A stretch of DNA of 39,924 bases from Bacteroides sp. (GTDB lineage Bacteria; Bacteroidota; Bacteroidia; Bacteroidales; Bacteroidaceae). A program made the position numbers and the translations under genes. The stretch is taken from positions 1 to 39,924 of the forward strand of contig DXLM01000017.1 in NCBI GenBank assembly GCA_019414725.1, in the 5' to 3' direction. This document shows positions 31,686 to 39,924 of the stretch, piece after piece; the first letter of the stretch is position 1; every line of letters begins with the position of its first letter. The notes beneath the pieces are model-generated. The model had not been told where the DNA came from. It was given only the letters and a program-made list of their open reading frames with translations, and made no database searches.

Positions 31686-32606
31686 TTATTTATTTACTCT
31701 GAATTTCTCACAACCATCTTTCAGGAAGCCTACTATTTGTCTGGCAGCAGCGATACCTGCGTTGATATTTGCTTCAGCCGTCTGGGCCCCCATCTTTTTC
31801 GGTGTAGCGAAATAACGGCCGGCAAATTTTTCCGAGAACTCTGCATGGGCAACCGGCATGATATCAGTAACATACTTTAAGTCGGTGCGTTCTTCCATCA
31901 GTTTGATTAATTCCGCTTCATTGATCACTTCCTTACGGGCAGTATTTACCAATACTCCTCCTTTAGGCATCTTGTTGACCAATTCATAGTTGATGGAATT
32001 TTTAGTTTCAGCCGTAGCAGGAATATGCAGGGACACTATATTACAAGCAGCATACAGTTCCTCAGCAGAAGAAACAGCTTTCACACCATCTTTTTCGATC
32101 ACTTCTTTCGGGCAGAAAGCGTCAAAAGCATAAATATCCATGCCAAAACCTTTAGCGATACGAGCCACATTGCGACCTACATTGCCGTATGCATGGATAC
32201 CTAACTTCTTGCCCATCAGTTCAGTACCCGAAGTCCCGTTATAGAAATTGCGGACAGCCATCACCATCATGCCAAAAGCCAGTTCGGCTACTGCATTGGA
32301 GTTCTGTCCCGGAGTATTCATAACACACACATTGTGTGCCGTAGCAGCCGCCAAATCCACGTTATCATAACCTGCTCCTGCACGTACTACGATTTTCAGT
32401 TCTTTTGCCGCATCCAATACTTCGGCATCAATAATATCACTGCGGATAATGATTGCGTTAACGTCCTTTACAGCTTCCAGTAGTTTAGCTTTTTCACCAT
32501 ATTTTTCCAGCAATACCAGTTCATAACCTGCTGCTTCTATTTCTTTACGGATACCGTCTACTGCAACTTTTGCAAACGGCTTGTCTGTTGCTACTAATAC
32601 TTTCAT
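31686..32606 (-). CDS. serA: D-3-phosphoglycerate dehydrogenase (short form)
   Basis: This 306-aa NAD-dependent enzyme oxidises 3-phosphoglycerate, the first step of serine synthesis. It has the Rossmann site GIHAYGNVG (136-144), VRAGAGYDNVD (74-84) for the substrate and the catalytic Arg224 in NTARKEV. The place where most family members have the catalytic His (TPHxG) reads TPKKMG, so Lys270 stands there. This His-to-Lys form is known from Entamoeba histolytica and its bacterial relatives. It lacks the C-terminal ACT domain of long SerA, so it should not be inhibited by serine through that domain. It lies between serC and DUF1015. Confidence 0.95.
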   Translation of the reverse strand: MKVLVATDKPFAKVAVDGIRKEIEAAGYELVLLEKYGEKAKLLEAVKDVNAIIIRSDIIDAEVLDAAKELKIVVRAGAGYDNVDLAAATAHNVCVMNTPGQNSNAVAELAFGMMVMAVRNFYNGTSGTELMGKKLGIHAYGNVGRNVARIAKGFGMDIYAFDAFCPKEVIEKDGVKAVSSAEELYAACNIVSLHIPATAETKNSINYELVNKMPKGGVLVNTARKEVINEAELIKLMEERTDLKYVTDIMPVAHAEFSEKFAGRYFATPKKMGAQTAEANINAGIAAARQIVGFLKDGCEKFRVNK

Positions 32607-32626
32607 GGTCTTATTGTATTAAAAAG

Positions 32627-32706
32627 GTTCACCACAGATTATCACGGATTATCACAGATTCCATTTATTGTTCCTATCTGTGCAATTCGTATAATCTGTG
32701 GTGAAC
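32627..32706. repeat. CCACAGATTA-type palindromic repeat between serC and serA
   Basis: GTTCACCACAGATTAT at the left end (32627-32642) is matched in reverse by ATAATCTGTGGTGAAC at the right end (32691-32706). Inside, CACGGATTATCACAGATT and ATCTGTGCAATTCG repeat the same words. The two outer 16-bp arms are perfect. It fills nearly the whole 107-bp gap. Similar ATCTGTG/CACAGAT sequences are dispersed in many bacterial genomes. Confidence 0.7.
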
Positions 32707-32713
32707 ATAATTA

Positions 32714-33784
32714 TTAATGAAGTTTCTCAAATTCCTGCATGCAGTCAATCAAAGCCTGAACGCTTTCCTTCGGCATAGCGTTGTAGCAAGATGCACGGAA
32801 ACCGCCTACAGAACGGTGTCCCTTAATACCCACCATACCTTTTTCTGTGGCAAATTTCAAGAAATCGGCTTCCAGGTCTTTGTATTCGTCATTCATTACA
32901 AAGCAAATGTTCATATAAGAGCGGTCGGCTTTATCCGTTACTGTGCCACGGAACATTTTGTTACGGTCTATTTCAGCATACAGCATGTCTGCCTTCTCTT
33001 TAGCACGTTTCTGCATTTCTGCTACACCACCGTTGGCTTTTATCCAGCGTAAAGTCTGCAAAGCGGCATAAATAGGAAGTACAGGAGGTGTGTTGAACAT
33101 AGAGCCGCCGTCAATGTGAGTCTGATAATTCAGCATAGTAGGAATATAGCGTGATACCTTGCCCACAGCATCGTTCTTTACAATAACGAAAGTGACACCG
33201 GCCGGAGCCAAATTCTTCTGCGCACCGCCATAGATACAAATATATTTAGAAACGTCGATAGGACGAGAGAAAATATCAGATGACATATCAGCAATCATAG
33301 GAACCGGAGAATCCAGATCTTCATGAAGTTCTGTTCCATAGATTGTGTTATTCGTTGTGACGTGGAAATAATCTGCATCGGCGGGAACCGTATAATCTTT
33401 GGGAATATAGGTATAGGTCGCTTCAGCGGAAGATGCCACTTCTACTACCTCGCCGAAAGCCTTGGCTTCTTTCATCGCTTTCTTAGCCCATACGCCTGTG
33501 TTCAGGTAAGCAGCTTTTTTTTCGAGGAAGTTGAAAGGTATCATACAGAATTCCAAGCTGGCTCCACCTCCCAAGAATAGTACCGAGTACCCTTCCGGGA
33601 TGTTCAACAGTTCCTTAAACAAAGCAACAGCTTCGTCTACTACAGGCTGAAAATCTTTAGCACGGTGACTGATTTCCATGATGGAAAGGCCTGACCCATT
33701 AAAATCAAGAACGGCTTGTGCTGTCTTCTCAATTACCTCGCGAGGCAAGATAGATGGTCCCGCATTGAAATTATGCTTTTTCAT
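32714..33784 (-). CDS. serC: Phosphoserine aminotransferase
   Basis: SerC transfers the amino group from glutamate to 3-phosphohydroxypyruvate. I choose ATG 33784 (MKKHNFNAGPSILP), which gives 356 aa, the usual length; an ATG eight codons upstream has no support. FNAGPSILP (5-13), GGGASLEF (72-79), the PLP lysine Lys190 in YGGAQKNLAP and GHRSVGGFRASCYNA near the end are all present. It is the first gene of serC-serA-DUF1015 and has a good promoter at 33831-33861. The same enzyme often also serves vitamin B6 synthesis. Confidence 0.95.
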   Translation of the reverse strand: MKKHNFNAGPSILPREVIEKTAQAVLDFNGSGLSIMEISHRAKDFQPVVDEAVALFKELLNIPEGYSVLFLGGGASLEFCMIPFNFLEKKAAYLNTGVWAKKAMKEAKAFGEVVEVASSAEATYTYIPKDYTVPADADYFHVTTNNTIYGTELHEDLDSPVPMIADMSSDIFSRPIDVSKYICIYGGAQKNLAPAGVTFVIVKNDAVGKVSRYIPTMLNYQTHIDGGSMFNTPPVLPIYAALQTLRWIKANGGVAEMQKRAKEKADMLYAEIDRNKMFRGTVTDKADRSYMNICFVMNDEYKDLEADFLKFATEKGMVGIKGHRSVGGFRASCYNAMPKESVQALIDCMQEFEKLH

Positions 33785-33830
33785 TTGACGTTTGTTTTGG
33801 TTATACAATTTGTTTATATCTTACATTGGG

Positions 33831-33861
33831 CGAAATTACACATTATTTTCAGTTTTCCAAA
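33831..33861 (-). promoter_or_regulatory. Promoter of the serC operon
   Basis: Read on the - strand, TTTG (33858-33861) is followed after 19 bp by TAATTTCG (33831-33838), one mismatch from TAnnTTTG. The start would be near 33825, about 40 bases before the ATG at 33784. Confidence 0.6.
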
Positions 33862-34038
33862 AAAATCGCTAATAAATTTACGAATTTCCGCATAATTTTC
33901 TTTCAAATTAGTTAAATCTGATTTTTTATGCTTTCATTTTGTAACTACATCCCTAGTAAACAATGATCTAAAGCATAAAAAAGATATCTTTTTGAATTAT
34001 TCTTTAATCATTTTATTTCGAGAATTGACAAATTGTCA

Positions 34039-35358
34039 TTATTTAGCTTCTTCAATAAGTGTTTTTATGCCCTTTATCTTCTCATTTCGTATTAAATTCA
34101 AAGTTTGTTTTATCTTTTTGCGAGATACGGCTGCAAAAGAATAGTGGTCTTTTACATCAATCCGTCCTATTTCGTCTTTATTAAGGTTTCCTTTTTTAAA
34201 GAGAAATCCCACAATATCTATCTTATTGATTTTATCTTTCTTGCCTTTTCCTATATATAATGTCACATATTCGGGCAAAGAAGGTTTGGGGGTGACTTCG
34301 GGTAAAATGAACTCCTCCGGCTCATCGGTTATATATGCGGGCACTGTTTCTTCGGCATGAAGGATAACATAAGAATTACCTTCGGCTTCCCAGCGGGCGG
34401 TACGTCCGTTGCGGTGAATGTATCCGTCTTCATTGGCAGGCAGATGATAATGTACTACATTCTCTATTTCGGGGATATCCAGTCCGCGAGCGGCCAGATC
34501 GGTAGAAATAAGCACATGGCAACTTCCGTTGCGGAATTTATATAGGGAGCGTTCGCGGTCATCCTGTTCCATGCCGCCATGAAAAATGCCACATTGAAAC
34601 TTCTGGGATTGAAGATACTTCCCTACCCGTTCCACACTTTCACGGTGATTACAGAAAACCAATGTCGATTGGCTTCCCAAGGTACAAAGCAATTTATATA
34701 AGGTTTCAAGTTTGTCTTTTTCCGGAGACAGTACCTTATATAAGTGCAGACGGTGGGTAAGCTGCTCTTCCGGATTTAAAAAATTCAATTTAATGGTCTT
34801 GTCCAGCCCCGTAAACTGCGGAATCTCTTCCGCATCGGTAGCCGACAACAGAAAACGGCGTTGCAAGTTGGGCAACTGTCCTATGACAGTCGCCATCTCT
34901 TCCTGGAAGCCAAACTCCAGGCATTTGTCAAATTCATCGATTACCAGAGTTGTGACTGTATCTGCATCAAAATTCTGTTTGGAAAGATGATCATTCATAC
35001 GGCCCGGAGTACCGATGATGACTGATGGCTGCACCCCTTTGATGGTACGGTGCTCTTCCATGGCCGGTCGTCCTCCATAACAACTTACAGCCTTGAAGGG
35101 TGTGTTCATGGATTTAAATACCTGGTCTATTTGTAAAGCCAGTTCCCGGGAAGGAACCAGCACTATAGCCTGTACGCCTGTTATACCAGGCTTCAAACTC
35201 TGCACCAAAGGCAACAGATAAGCTAACGTCTTGCCGGATCCCGTAGGAGACAATAATATTAGGTCTTTTCCCTCTTTCCAAGCATTGATGGACGCCTCTT
35301 GCATCGGGTTCAGCCGCTCAATTTTCAAATTGGCTAGTATGTTCTCTATCATATTCAT
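34039..35358 (-). CDS. DEAD-box RNA helicase with DbpA-type RNA-binding domain
   Basis: I use ATG 35358 (MNMIENIL); a longer frame to 35424 runs through the promoter and terminator. The 439-aa protein has the Q motif (NPMQ 17-20), SPTGSGKT (37-44), PSREL (69-73), TPGR (117-120), DEFD (141-144) in place of DEAD, SAT (172-174), and in the second half ISTDLAARGLDIP and HRNGRTAR. The last 80 residues (YVTLYIGKGKKDKINKIDIV onwards) are a DbpA/CsdA RNA-binding domain that in E. coli DbpA binds 23S rRNA. It probably works in ribosome assembly. Confidence 0.92.
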   Translation of the reverse strand: MNMIENILANLKIERLNPMQEASINAWKEGKDLILLSPTGSGKTLAYLLPLVQSLKPGITGVQAIVLVPSRELALQIDQVFKSMNTPFKAVSCYGGRPAMEEHRTIKGVQPSVIIGTPGRMNDHLSKQNFDADTVTTLVIDEFDKCLEFGFQEEMATVIGQLPNLQRRFLLSATDAEEIPQFTGLDKTIKLNFLNPEEQLTHRLHLYKVLSPEKDKLETLYKLLCTLGSQSTLVFCNHRESVERVGKYLQSQKFQCGIFHGGMEQDDRERSLYKFRNGSCHVLISTDLAARGLDIPEIENVVHYHLPANEDGYIHRNGRTARWEAEGNSYVILHAEETVPAYITDEPEEFILPEVTPKPSLPEYVTLYIGKGKKDKINKIDIVGFLFKKGNLNKDEIGRIDVKDHYSFAAVSRKKIKQTLNLIRNEKIKGIKTLIEEAK

Positions 35359-35370
35359 TTTCGTTTTATA

Positions 35371-35378
35371 CAAAAGTA
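35371..35378 (-). promoter_or_regulatory. -7 box of the helicase gene
   Basis: On the - strand this reads TACTTTTG, a full match to TAnnTTTG. It lies directly after the T-run of the nqr terminator, 13 bp before the ATG at 35358. No clear -33 box. Confidence 0.45.
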
Positions 35379-35416
35379 AAGAAAAAGCCCGATAAAAGTT
35401 CACTTTTACCGGGCTT
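35379..35416 (-). terminator. Terminator of the nqr operon
   Basis: AAGCCCGATAAAAGT (35385-35399) pairs with ACTTTTACCGGGCTT (35402-35416) at 14 of 15 positions around a 2-base loop. On the - strand TTTCTTT follows. It is 33 bp past the nqrF stop codon. Confidence 0.9.
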
Positions 35417-35448
35417 ATTTTCATTATTAATAAAAGGAGATCCTGATA

Positions 35449-36723
35449 TTATCCTCCGAAGTTGTCGTACATGATAGAAGAAGGCTCAACACCCAGACTA
35501 TCCAGCATCTTAACGACTGCATTAGACATCGGGCCGGGGCCACACATGTAGTATTCAATATCTTCGGGAGCTTCATGATCCTTCAGATAAGTTTCATACA
35601 TCACATTGTGAACGAAACCTGCGGTATACTTCACGCCTGCTGCATCGGCTGCGGGATCCGGACGGTCCAAAGCCAGATGGAAGTGGAAGTTCGGGAAGTC
35701 TTTTTCCAATTGTTGGAAATCTTGCAGATAGAATACTTCGTTCAATGCACGCGCACCATAGAAATAGTGAAGTTCACGGTCGGTAGTGTGCAGTGTCTTG
35801 GTCATGTGCATAATCTGCGCACGCAACGGAGCCATACCGGCACCACCACCTACCCAAATCATTTCCTTCTTAGAATCGAAGATCGGGTGGAAGTCTCCGT
35901 AAGGACCACTCATCGTTACCTTGTCACCCGGTTTCAGCGTGAAAATGTAAGATGAAGCGATACCCGGATTCACATCCATAAAGCCGGGACCCTGATCTTT
36001 CGGTTTGAACGGAGGAGTAGCAATACGCACTGTCAGCATGATACGGTCACCCTCGGCAGGATAGTTGGCCATAGAGTAAGCACGGATGGTTTCTTCCGTA
36101 TTCTTACATTTCAAGCCGAACAGACCGAATTTTTCCCATGCGGGCAGATACTCCGGACCGATAAGGTCTTTATCGATATCCTTGTTGTAGTCCATTTCAA
36201 ATTTAGGAATCTTAATCTGAGCGTATGAACCCGGAACGAAGTCCATGTGTTCACCTTTCGGCAAAGCCACAATAAACTCTTTGATGAAAGTGGCAACGTT
36301 CTTGTTGCTGATTACTTCGCATTCCCATTCCTTAACACCCAGTACAGATTCATCAATCTTGATGCCCAGGTCACCTTTTACTTTCACCTGGCAACCCAGA
36401 CGCCAATGATCCTGTTGTTGTTTACGGCTGAAATGTCCCTTTTCAGAAGGAAGAATCTCACCACCGCCTTCTACAACCTGGCATTTACATTGACCGCAAG
36501 AACCTTTACCACCACAAGCCGATGACAGGTAGATGCCATTGACAGACAGGGTGTTCAGCAAAGTTGAACCTTGTTCTACTTCCAGTTCTTTCTCTCCATT
36601 GATAGTTATCTTTACTTTGCCGCTCGGAGTAAGATACTGCTTAGCTACCAGCAAAATAACAACGAGCAGAAGGATAATTCCAAGGAATACTCCAATACTA
36701 GCTAATATTAAATTCATATCCAT
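35449..36723 (-). CDS. nqrF: NqrF, NADH-oxidising subunit of Na+-NQR
   Basis: NqrF takes electrons from NADH into the sodium pump. The 424-aa protein has an N-terminal membrane helix (about 5-27) and a plant-type 2Fe-2S domain with Cys70, Cys76, Cys79 (CGGKGSCGQC) and Cys111. A FAD domain follows (RAYSMANYP, near 220), then a NADH domain (GGGAGMAPLRA and MCGPGPM). All four cluster cysteines are kept. Its stop is followed by a strong terminator, so it ends the operon. The start is 18 bp after nqrE. Confidence 0.97.
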   Translation of the reverse strand: MDMNLILASIGVFLGIILLLVVILLVAKQYLTPSGKVKITINGEKELEVEQGSTLLNTLSVNGIYLSSACGGKGSCGQCKCQVVEGGGEILPSEKGHFSRKQQQDHWRLGCQVKVKGDLGIKIDESVLGVKEWECEVISNKNVATFIKEFIVALPKGEHMDFVPGSYAQIKIPKFEMDYNKDIDKDLIGPEYLPAWEKFGLFGLKCKNTEETIRAYSMANYPAEGDRIMLTVRIATPPFKPKDQGPGFMDVNPGIASSYIFTLKPGDKVTMSGPYGDFHPIFDSKKEMIWVGGGAGMAPLRAQIMHMTKTLHTTDRELHYFYGARALNEVFYLQDFQQLEKDFPNFHFHLALDRPDPAADAAGVKYTAGFVHNVMYETYLKDHEAPEDIEYYMCGPGPMSNAVVKMLDSLGVEPSSIMYDNFGG

Positions 36724-36741
36724 TGTCTTATTCCTTTCCTT

Positions 36742-37338
36742 TTAGATTTTCAAACCAGAGAAACACATAAATGCCATTGCCATCAAACCTACAGTGATGA
36801 AAGTGATACCCAGACCTTTCAAAGGAGCGGGAACATCAGAGTAAGCCATTTTTTCACGGATGGCAGCCAAGCCGATAATAGCCAGTGCCCAACCGATACC
36901 TGAGCCCAAAGCGTAAGTGGTTGCCTCGCCAATGTTGATGAAATGACGTTGCTGCATAAACAATGAAGCACCCATGATGGCACAGTTTACAGCAATCAGC
37001 GGAAGGAAGATACCCAATGAAGCATAGAGCGACGGGCTGAAACGTTCAACCGCCATTTCCACCAACTGAACGATACCGGCAATAACGGCAATAAACAGGA
37101 TAAAGCTCAAGAAGCTGAGGTCTACTCCATCAATCAGCGCATTAGGTGCCAGTACGTAATTTTCCAGCAAATAGTTCACCGGCAGAGTTACAATCAACAC
37201 GAAAGTAACGGCTGCACCCAGACCTACGGCTGTCTTTACGTTTTTCGATACTGCCAGGTAAGAACACATCCCCAGGAAGTATGCGAAAATCATATTGTCC
37301 ACAAAGATGGACTTTACAAACAAACTTAAATATTCCAT
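36742..37338 (-). CDS. nqrE: NqrE, membrane subunit of Na+-NQR
   Basis: The 198-aa protein consists of six membrane helices. Cys25 in FLGMCSYLAVS and Cys119 in IAVNCAIMG are at the positions that, with two cysteines of NqrD, hold an intramembrane 2Fe-2S centre in Vibrio Na+-NQR. The two-fold inverted topology with NqrD is a family trait. It lies 24 bp after nqrD and 18 bp before nqrF. Confidence 0.97.
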   Translation of the reverse strand: MEYLSLFVKSIFVDNMIFAYFLGMCSYLAVSKNVKTAVGLGAAVTFVLIVTLPVNYLLENYVLAPNALIDGVDLSFLSFILFIAVIAGIVQLVEMAVERFSPSLYASLGIFLPLIAVNCAIMGASLFMQQRHFINIGEATTYALGSGIGWALAIIGLAAIREKMAYSDVPAPLKGLGITFITVGLMAMAFMCFSGLKI

Positions 37339-37362
37339 ATTCTTTTCGTTTTATAACGGGGA

Positions 37363-38001
37363 TTAATTATTACTTTCCTGCAATTCTTTGTGTTTTGCAC
37401 GTTGGTACCAAATGATACAAGCACAGATAATCAACGCCATAGGAGGCATCAGCATCAAGCCGTTGTTCAGGTAGCCCAAGTCATAAACAGCCTGCGGGAT
37501 AACCTGGAAGCCAAACAATGTACCGGCACCCAGCAGTTCACGGAAGAATGCCACGATAATCAGGATTTTGGCATAACCCAATCCGTTACCGATACCATCC
37601 AGGAATGATTCCCAAGGACCGTTCATCATAGCAAACGCTTCCAGACGTCCCATCAGGATACAGTTTGTAATAATCAAACCTACATATACAGAAAGCTGCA
37701 CACTTACATCGTATGCGAACGCTTTCAAAATTTCACTAACGATAGTTACCAATGCGGCAACAACCACCAACTGAACAATGATACGGATACGGTTGGGAAT
37801 GGTGTTACGCAACAAGGAGATAACGAAGTTCGAGAAGGCTGTAATAATGGTTACGGAAAGACCCATCACGATAGCCGGTTCCAGCTGAGCCGTTACAGCC
37901 AGTGCAGAACAGATACCGAGCACCTGTACGGTGACAGGGTTATTCAAACCCAGCGGAGTTAAAAGAACTTCTCTATTCTTTTTAGAAAATAATGCGCTCA
38001 T
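37363..38001 (-). CDS. nqrD: NqrD, membrane subunit of Na+-NQR
   Basis: The 212-aa protein has six membrane helices and the paired cysteines Cys31 (LGICSALAV) and Cys114 (IITNCILMGR), which complete the centre shared with NqrE. Length and motifs are those of NqrD rather than RnfE, judged by the gene order. The basic tail (QRAKHKELQESNN) is cytosolic. It lies 18 bp after nqrC, and all nqr genes run in one direction. Confidence 0.96.
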   Translation of the reverse strand: MSALFSKKNREVLLTPLGLNNPVTVQVLGICSALAVTAQLEPAIVMGLSVTIITAFSNFVISLLRNTIPNRIRIIVQLVVVAALVTIVSEILKAFAYDVSVQLSVYVGLIITNCILMGRLEAFAMMNGPWESFLDGIGNGLGYAKILIIVAFFRELLGAGTLFGFQVIPQAVYDLGYLNNGLMLMPPMALIICACIIWYQRAKHKELQESNN

Positions 38002-38019
38002 ATTCTATTTACCCTCCTC

Positions 38020-38694
38020 TTATTTATTAGTTAAAAATGAATTGTACATGCTCAGGCAATCCTTAATCATCGCATCTACACCCTTAGAAGTGATAGTACC
38101 ACCTGAGATACCGTCTACCTGATAATCGGGTTTTGCCACCTTGCCGTGTTTTTCAACACCCAAAGCTACAGTACCGTTTTCCATTACATGTTTGCCCAAG
38201 AACTGATCCTGGAACTTAGTAGTGGTGATTTCTGCACCCAGACCCGGAGTTTCTCCTTGATGAGAGAAGTAAACGCCATATACAGTGTCTTTGTCATCAT
38301 TCAATGCGATGTATCCCCAGATAGGTCCCCAAAGACCGGCACCATAAATAGGCAGCACATATTTGGTCTGACCATCCACGTCGCAAACGAATACATGAAG
38401 ACGTCCGTTAGCGATTTCACCTTTATAAGAAGTCTGGAAAGCAGCATCGTTCTTTACCAAAGAACCGTCTGCCTGCATCAAATCGTCTTCTTTCACATAT
38501 TTATCATATTCTGCATTCACATCTTTTACGTCATAAACGTTCAAAGCTGCCAGAATTTGTTTCTTTGTGTCCTGTTCTACATTCTGGTACTGTTTTTCTT
38601 TCAGAGAAGAAGACACGAATGCCAACAGGAATGCTACGATAACAACCATTATCGAAGCATAGATGATAGTATAACTATTACTATTAGTATTCAT
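38020..38694 (-). CDS. nqrC: NqrC, covalent-FMN subunit of Na+-NQR
   Basis: The 224-aa protein has one N-terminal helix (about 9-29) and a periplasmic FMN domain. In Vibrio, ApbE attaches FMN by a phosphoester to the Thr of a D-x-x-SGAT motif; here the sequence is DGISGGTITS (194-203), so Thr200 is the acceptor but the preceding Ala is Gly. GAGLWGPIWGY (118-128) and GETPGLGAEI (147-156) are conserved. It lies 13 bp after nqrB. Whether the Gly changes flavin loading cannot be told. Confidence 0.96.
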   Translation of the reverse strand: MNTNSNSYTIIYASIMVVIVAFLLAFVSSSLKEKQYQNVEQDTKKQILAALNVYDVKDVNAEYDKYVKEDDLMQADGSLVKNDAAFQTSYKGEIANGRLHVFVCDVDGQTKYVLPIYGAGLWGPIWGYIALNDDKDTVYGVYFSHQGETPGLGAEITTTKFQDQFLGKHVMENGTVALGVEKHGKVAKPDYQVDGISGGTITSKGVDAMIKDCLSMYNSFLTNK

Positions 38695-38707
38695 AATGTC
38701 CGATATT

Positions 38708-39916
38708 TTAGTTGTTAGTTGATTTTAATCTGTTTTCGCGGGCTGTGATGTTCTTCTGTACGATACAGTAGTCAATCAGCGGAGCGAAGATGTTCATCAG
38801 CAGGATGGCAAGCATCATACCTTCGGGATAACCCGGATTCAACACACGGATAACGATAGCCATCACACCGATCAGGAAGCCGTAGATGAACTTACCCTTT
38901 TCCGTACGTGCGGAAGTCACAGGGTCGGTAGCCATGAACACGGCGCCGAAGCAGAAACCGCCCAATACGATGTGTTCGTACCAAGGCAACTGAGCCATCA
39001 TGTTATCTGTAGAGCCGAATACATTGAAGATCAATCCCATCACGATACCACCGGCAAAGACAGAGAACATGGTCTTCCAACTTGCCACGCCTGTCCACAA
39101 CAGGATGATGGCACCCAGTGCGATAGCGATAACGCTGGTTTCACCGATAGAACCCGGAATCAAACCTACAACCATATCCCACATGGTAGCGGGAGTACCG
39201 TTCACATTAATCAGTTCGCTTGCACCCGGAGCGGCTGTAGCAGCCTGTCCCAACATCGTAGCGCCGGTAAAACCGTCCACTACCTGTCCGCCACCGATAC
39301 CGAAAATGCTGTCAGTGCTTACCCAAACGGCATCACCGGACATTTTGGTAGGATAAGCGAAGAACAAGAAAGCACGGGTAATCAATGCAGGGTTGAAGAT
39401 ATTCATACCTGTACCGCCGAATACTTCCTTAGCGAAGATAACAGAGAATGCTGTAGCGACAGCCAGAATCCACAACGGACATTCCACAGGAACGATCATC
39501 GGGATCAACAGACCGGATACCAGGAAACCTTCCTGAATTTCTTCGTTCTTCCATTGTGCCACCACAAATTCGATTCCCAGACCGACTACGTATGACACGA
39601 TAATCTTAGGCAGAACAGCCAGGAAACCATAAATGAACTTTTCAAAGAAACCTGCCTCCTGGCCTACAGCCAAGAAGTGCTGGTAACCTACGTTGTACAT
39701 ACCGAACAACAGGGCCGGTATCAACGCAATAACCACCATTGACATGATACGCTTGCTGTCAATCGCATCATGAATGTGAACTCCTGTTTTCGAAGTGCTG
39801 TTGGGTACGAACAAGAATGTTTCGAAACCGTCGAACACCGAACGAAACGCGTGGAGTTTGCCGCCCTCTTCAAAGTTTGGCTTTATCTTGTCGAGATAAT
39901 TTCTTAACGCTTTCAT
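38708..39916 (-). CDS. nqrB: NqrB, quinone-site and covalent-FMN subunit of Na+-NQR
   Basis: The 402-aa protein is a polytopic inner-membrane subunit with FMN attached to a threonine: DGFTGAT (214-220), so Thr220. FAKEVFGGTGMNIFNPAL (161-178) is a conserved loop. It carries the Na+ path and is near the ubiquinone site in Vibrio. The gene is complete, with its start 8 bp from the right edge of the window; nqrA should lie immediately upstream beyond the edge. The order nqrB-C-D-E-F with short gaps shows a single operon. Confidence 0.97.
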   Translation of the reverse strand: MKALRNYLDKIKPNFEEGGKLHAFRSVFDGFETFLFVPNSTSKTGVHIHDAIDSKRIMSMVVIALIPALLFGMYNVGYQHFLAVGQEAGFFEKFIYGFLAVLPKIIVSYVVGLGIEFVVAQWKNEEIQEGFLVSGLLIPMIVPVECPLWILAVATAFSVIFAKEVFGGTGMNIFNPALITRAFLFFAYPTKMSGDAVWVSTDSIFGIGGGQVVDGFTGATMLGQAATAAPGASELINVNGTPATMWDMVVGLIPGSIGETSVIAIALGAIILLWTGVASWKTMFSVFAGGIVMGLIFNVFGSTDNMMAQLPWYEHIVLGGFCFGAVFMATDPVTSARTEKGKFIYGFLIGVMAIVIRVLNPGYPEGMMLAILLMNIFAPLIDYCIVQKNITARENRLKSTNN

Positions 39917-39924
39917 TAACTTTT

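Noticed and set aside
33926..33945. TTTCATTTTGTAA near serC as another activator dyad
   Set aside because: Only one half fits and there is no sigma-54-like core downstream; serC has a better TAnnTTTG promoter.
38972..39595. Long + strand frame within nqrB
   Set aside because: Antisense of a conserved membrane protein; the composition (many H, Q, T) is an effect of reading the opposite strand.

Overview
The window looks like chromosome of a gut Bacteroidaceae (Bacteroides or Phocaeicola). The reasons are the -7 boxes of the TAnnTTTG type in front of many genes, the AT-rich start regions, a subclass-A2 class A beta-lactamase, a lipoprotein GH20 hexosaminidase, a short serA next to serC, and an nqrABCDEF operon. 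Species cannot be fixed by reading alone. I see no tRNA, rRNA, CRISPR array, transposase, integrase or phage module.

Layout. (1) 84-5797, + strand: a potassium-uptake operon, with a 32-aa membrane ORF, kdpF, kdpA, kdpB, kdpC, a 34-aa membrane ORF and a small outer-membrane beta-barrel protein, closed by a foldback repeat. (2) 6056-9173, - strand: a HAD phosphatase, a CatA-like acetyltransferase and a degenerate aspartokinase-like protein with ACT region. (3) 9534-13592, +: a trehalose operon, fused OtsA-OtsB followed by a GH15 enzyme. (4) 13651-19886: accessory genes, namely beta-lactamase, GNAT, methyltransferase, AraC regulator, PPOX flavoprotein, Nudix hydrolase (-) and a DUF5131 protein, with a repeat-rich gap at 18016-18230. 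(5) 20066-22675, +: a split KdpD, with the KdpD-Usp sensor half and a separate membrane histidine kinase; no KdpE lies nearby. (6) 22746-30093: MgtC-like protein and RmuC (-), Cof-type phosphatase (+), DUF2148 protein (-), an RRM RNA-binding protein (+), GH20 and an EamA transporter (-). (7) 30330-33784, -: serC-serA-DUF1015 with two different palindromic repeats in its two gaps. (8) 34039-35358, -: DbpA-like DEAD-box helicase. (9) 35449-39916, -: nqrB to nqrF of the sodium-pumping NADH:quinone oxidoreductase; nqrA is expected just beyond the right edge.

The observation I rate highest is regulatory. The kdp operon, the kdpD pair and, more weakly, the trehalose operon each carry a sigma-54-like -24/-12 core (GG-N10-GC, or GT for otsA). 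Each also has upstream dyads of the form CTTTTCA-N3-TGAAAAG. The dyad centres lie at nearly the same distances from the -24 GG: about 85 and 63 bp (kdpD), 84 and 64 bp (otsA) and 87 bp (kdp). This suggests one NtrC-type activator joining potassium uptake, its sensor and trehalose synthesis into a single osmostress regulon. That reading is an inference; the activator itself is not in the window.
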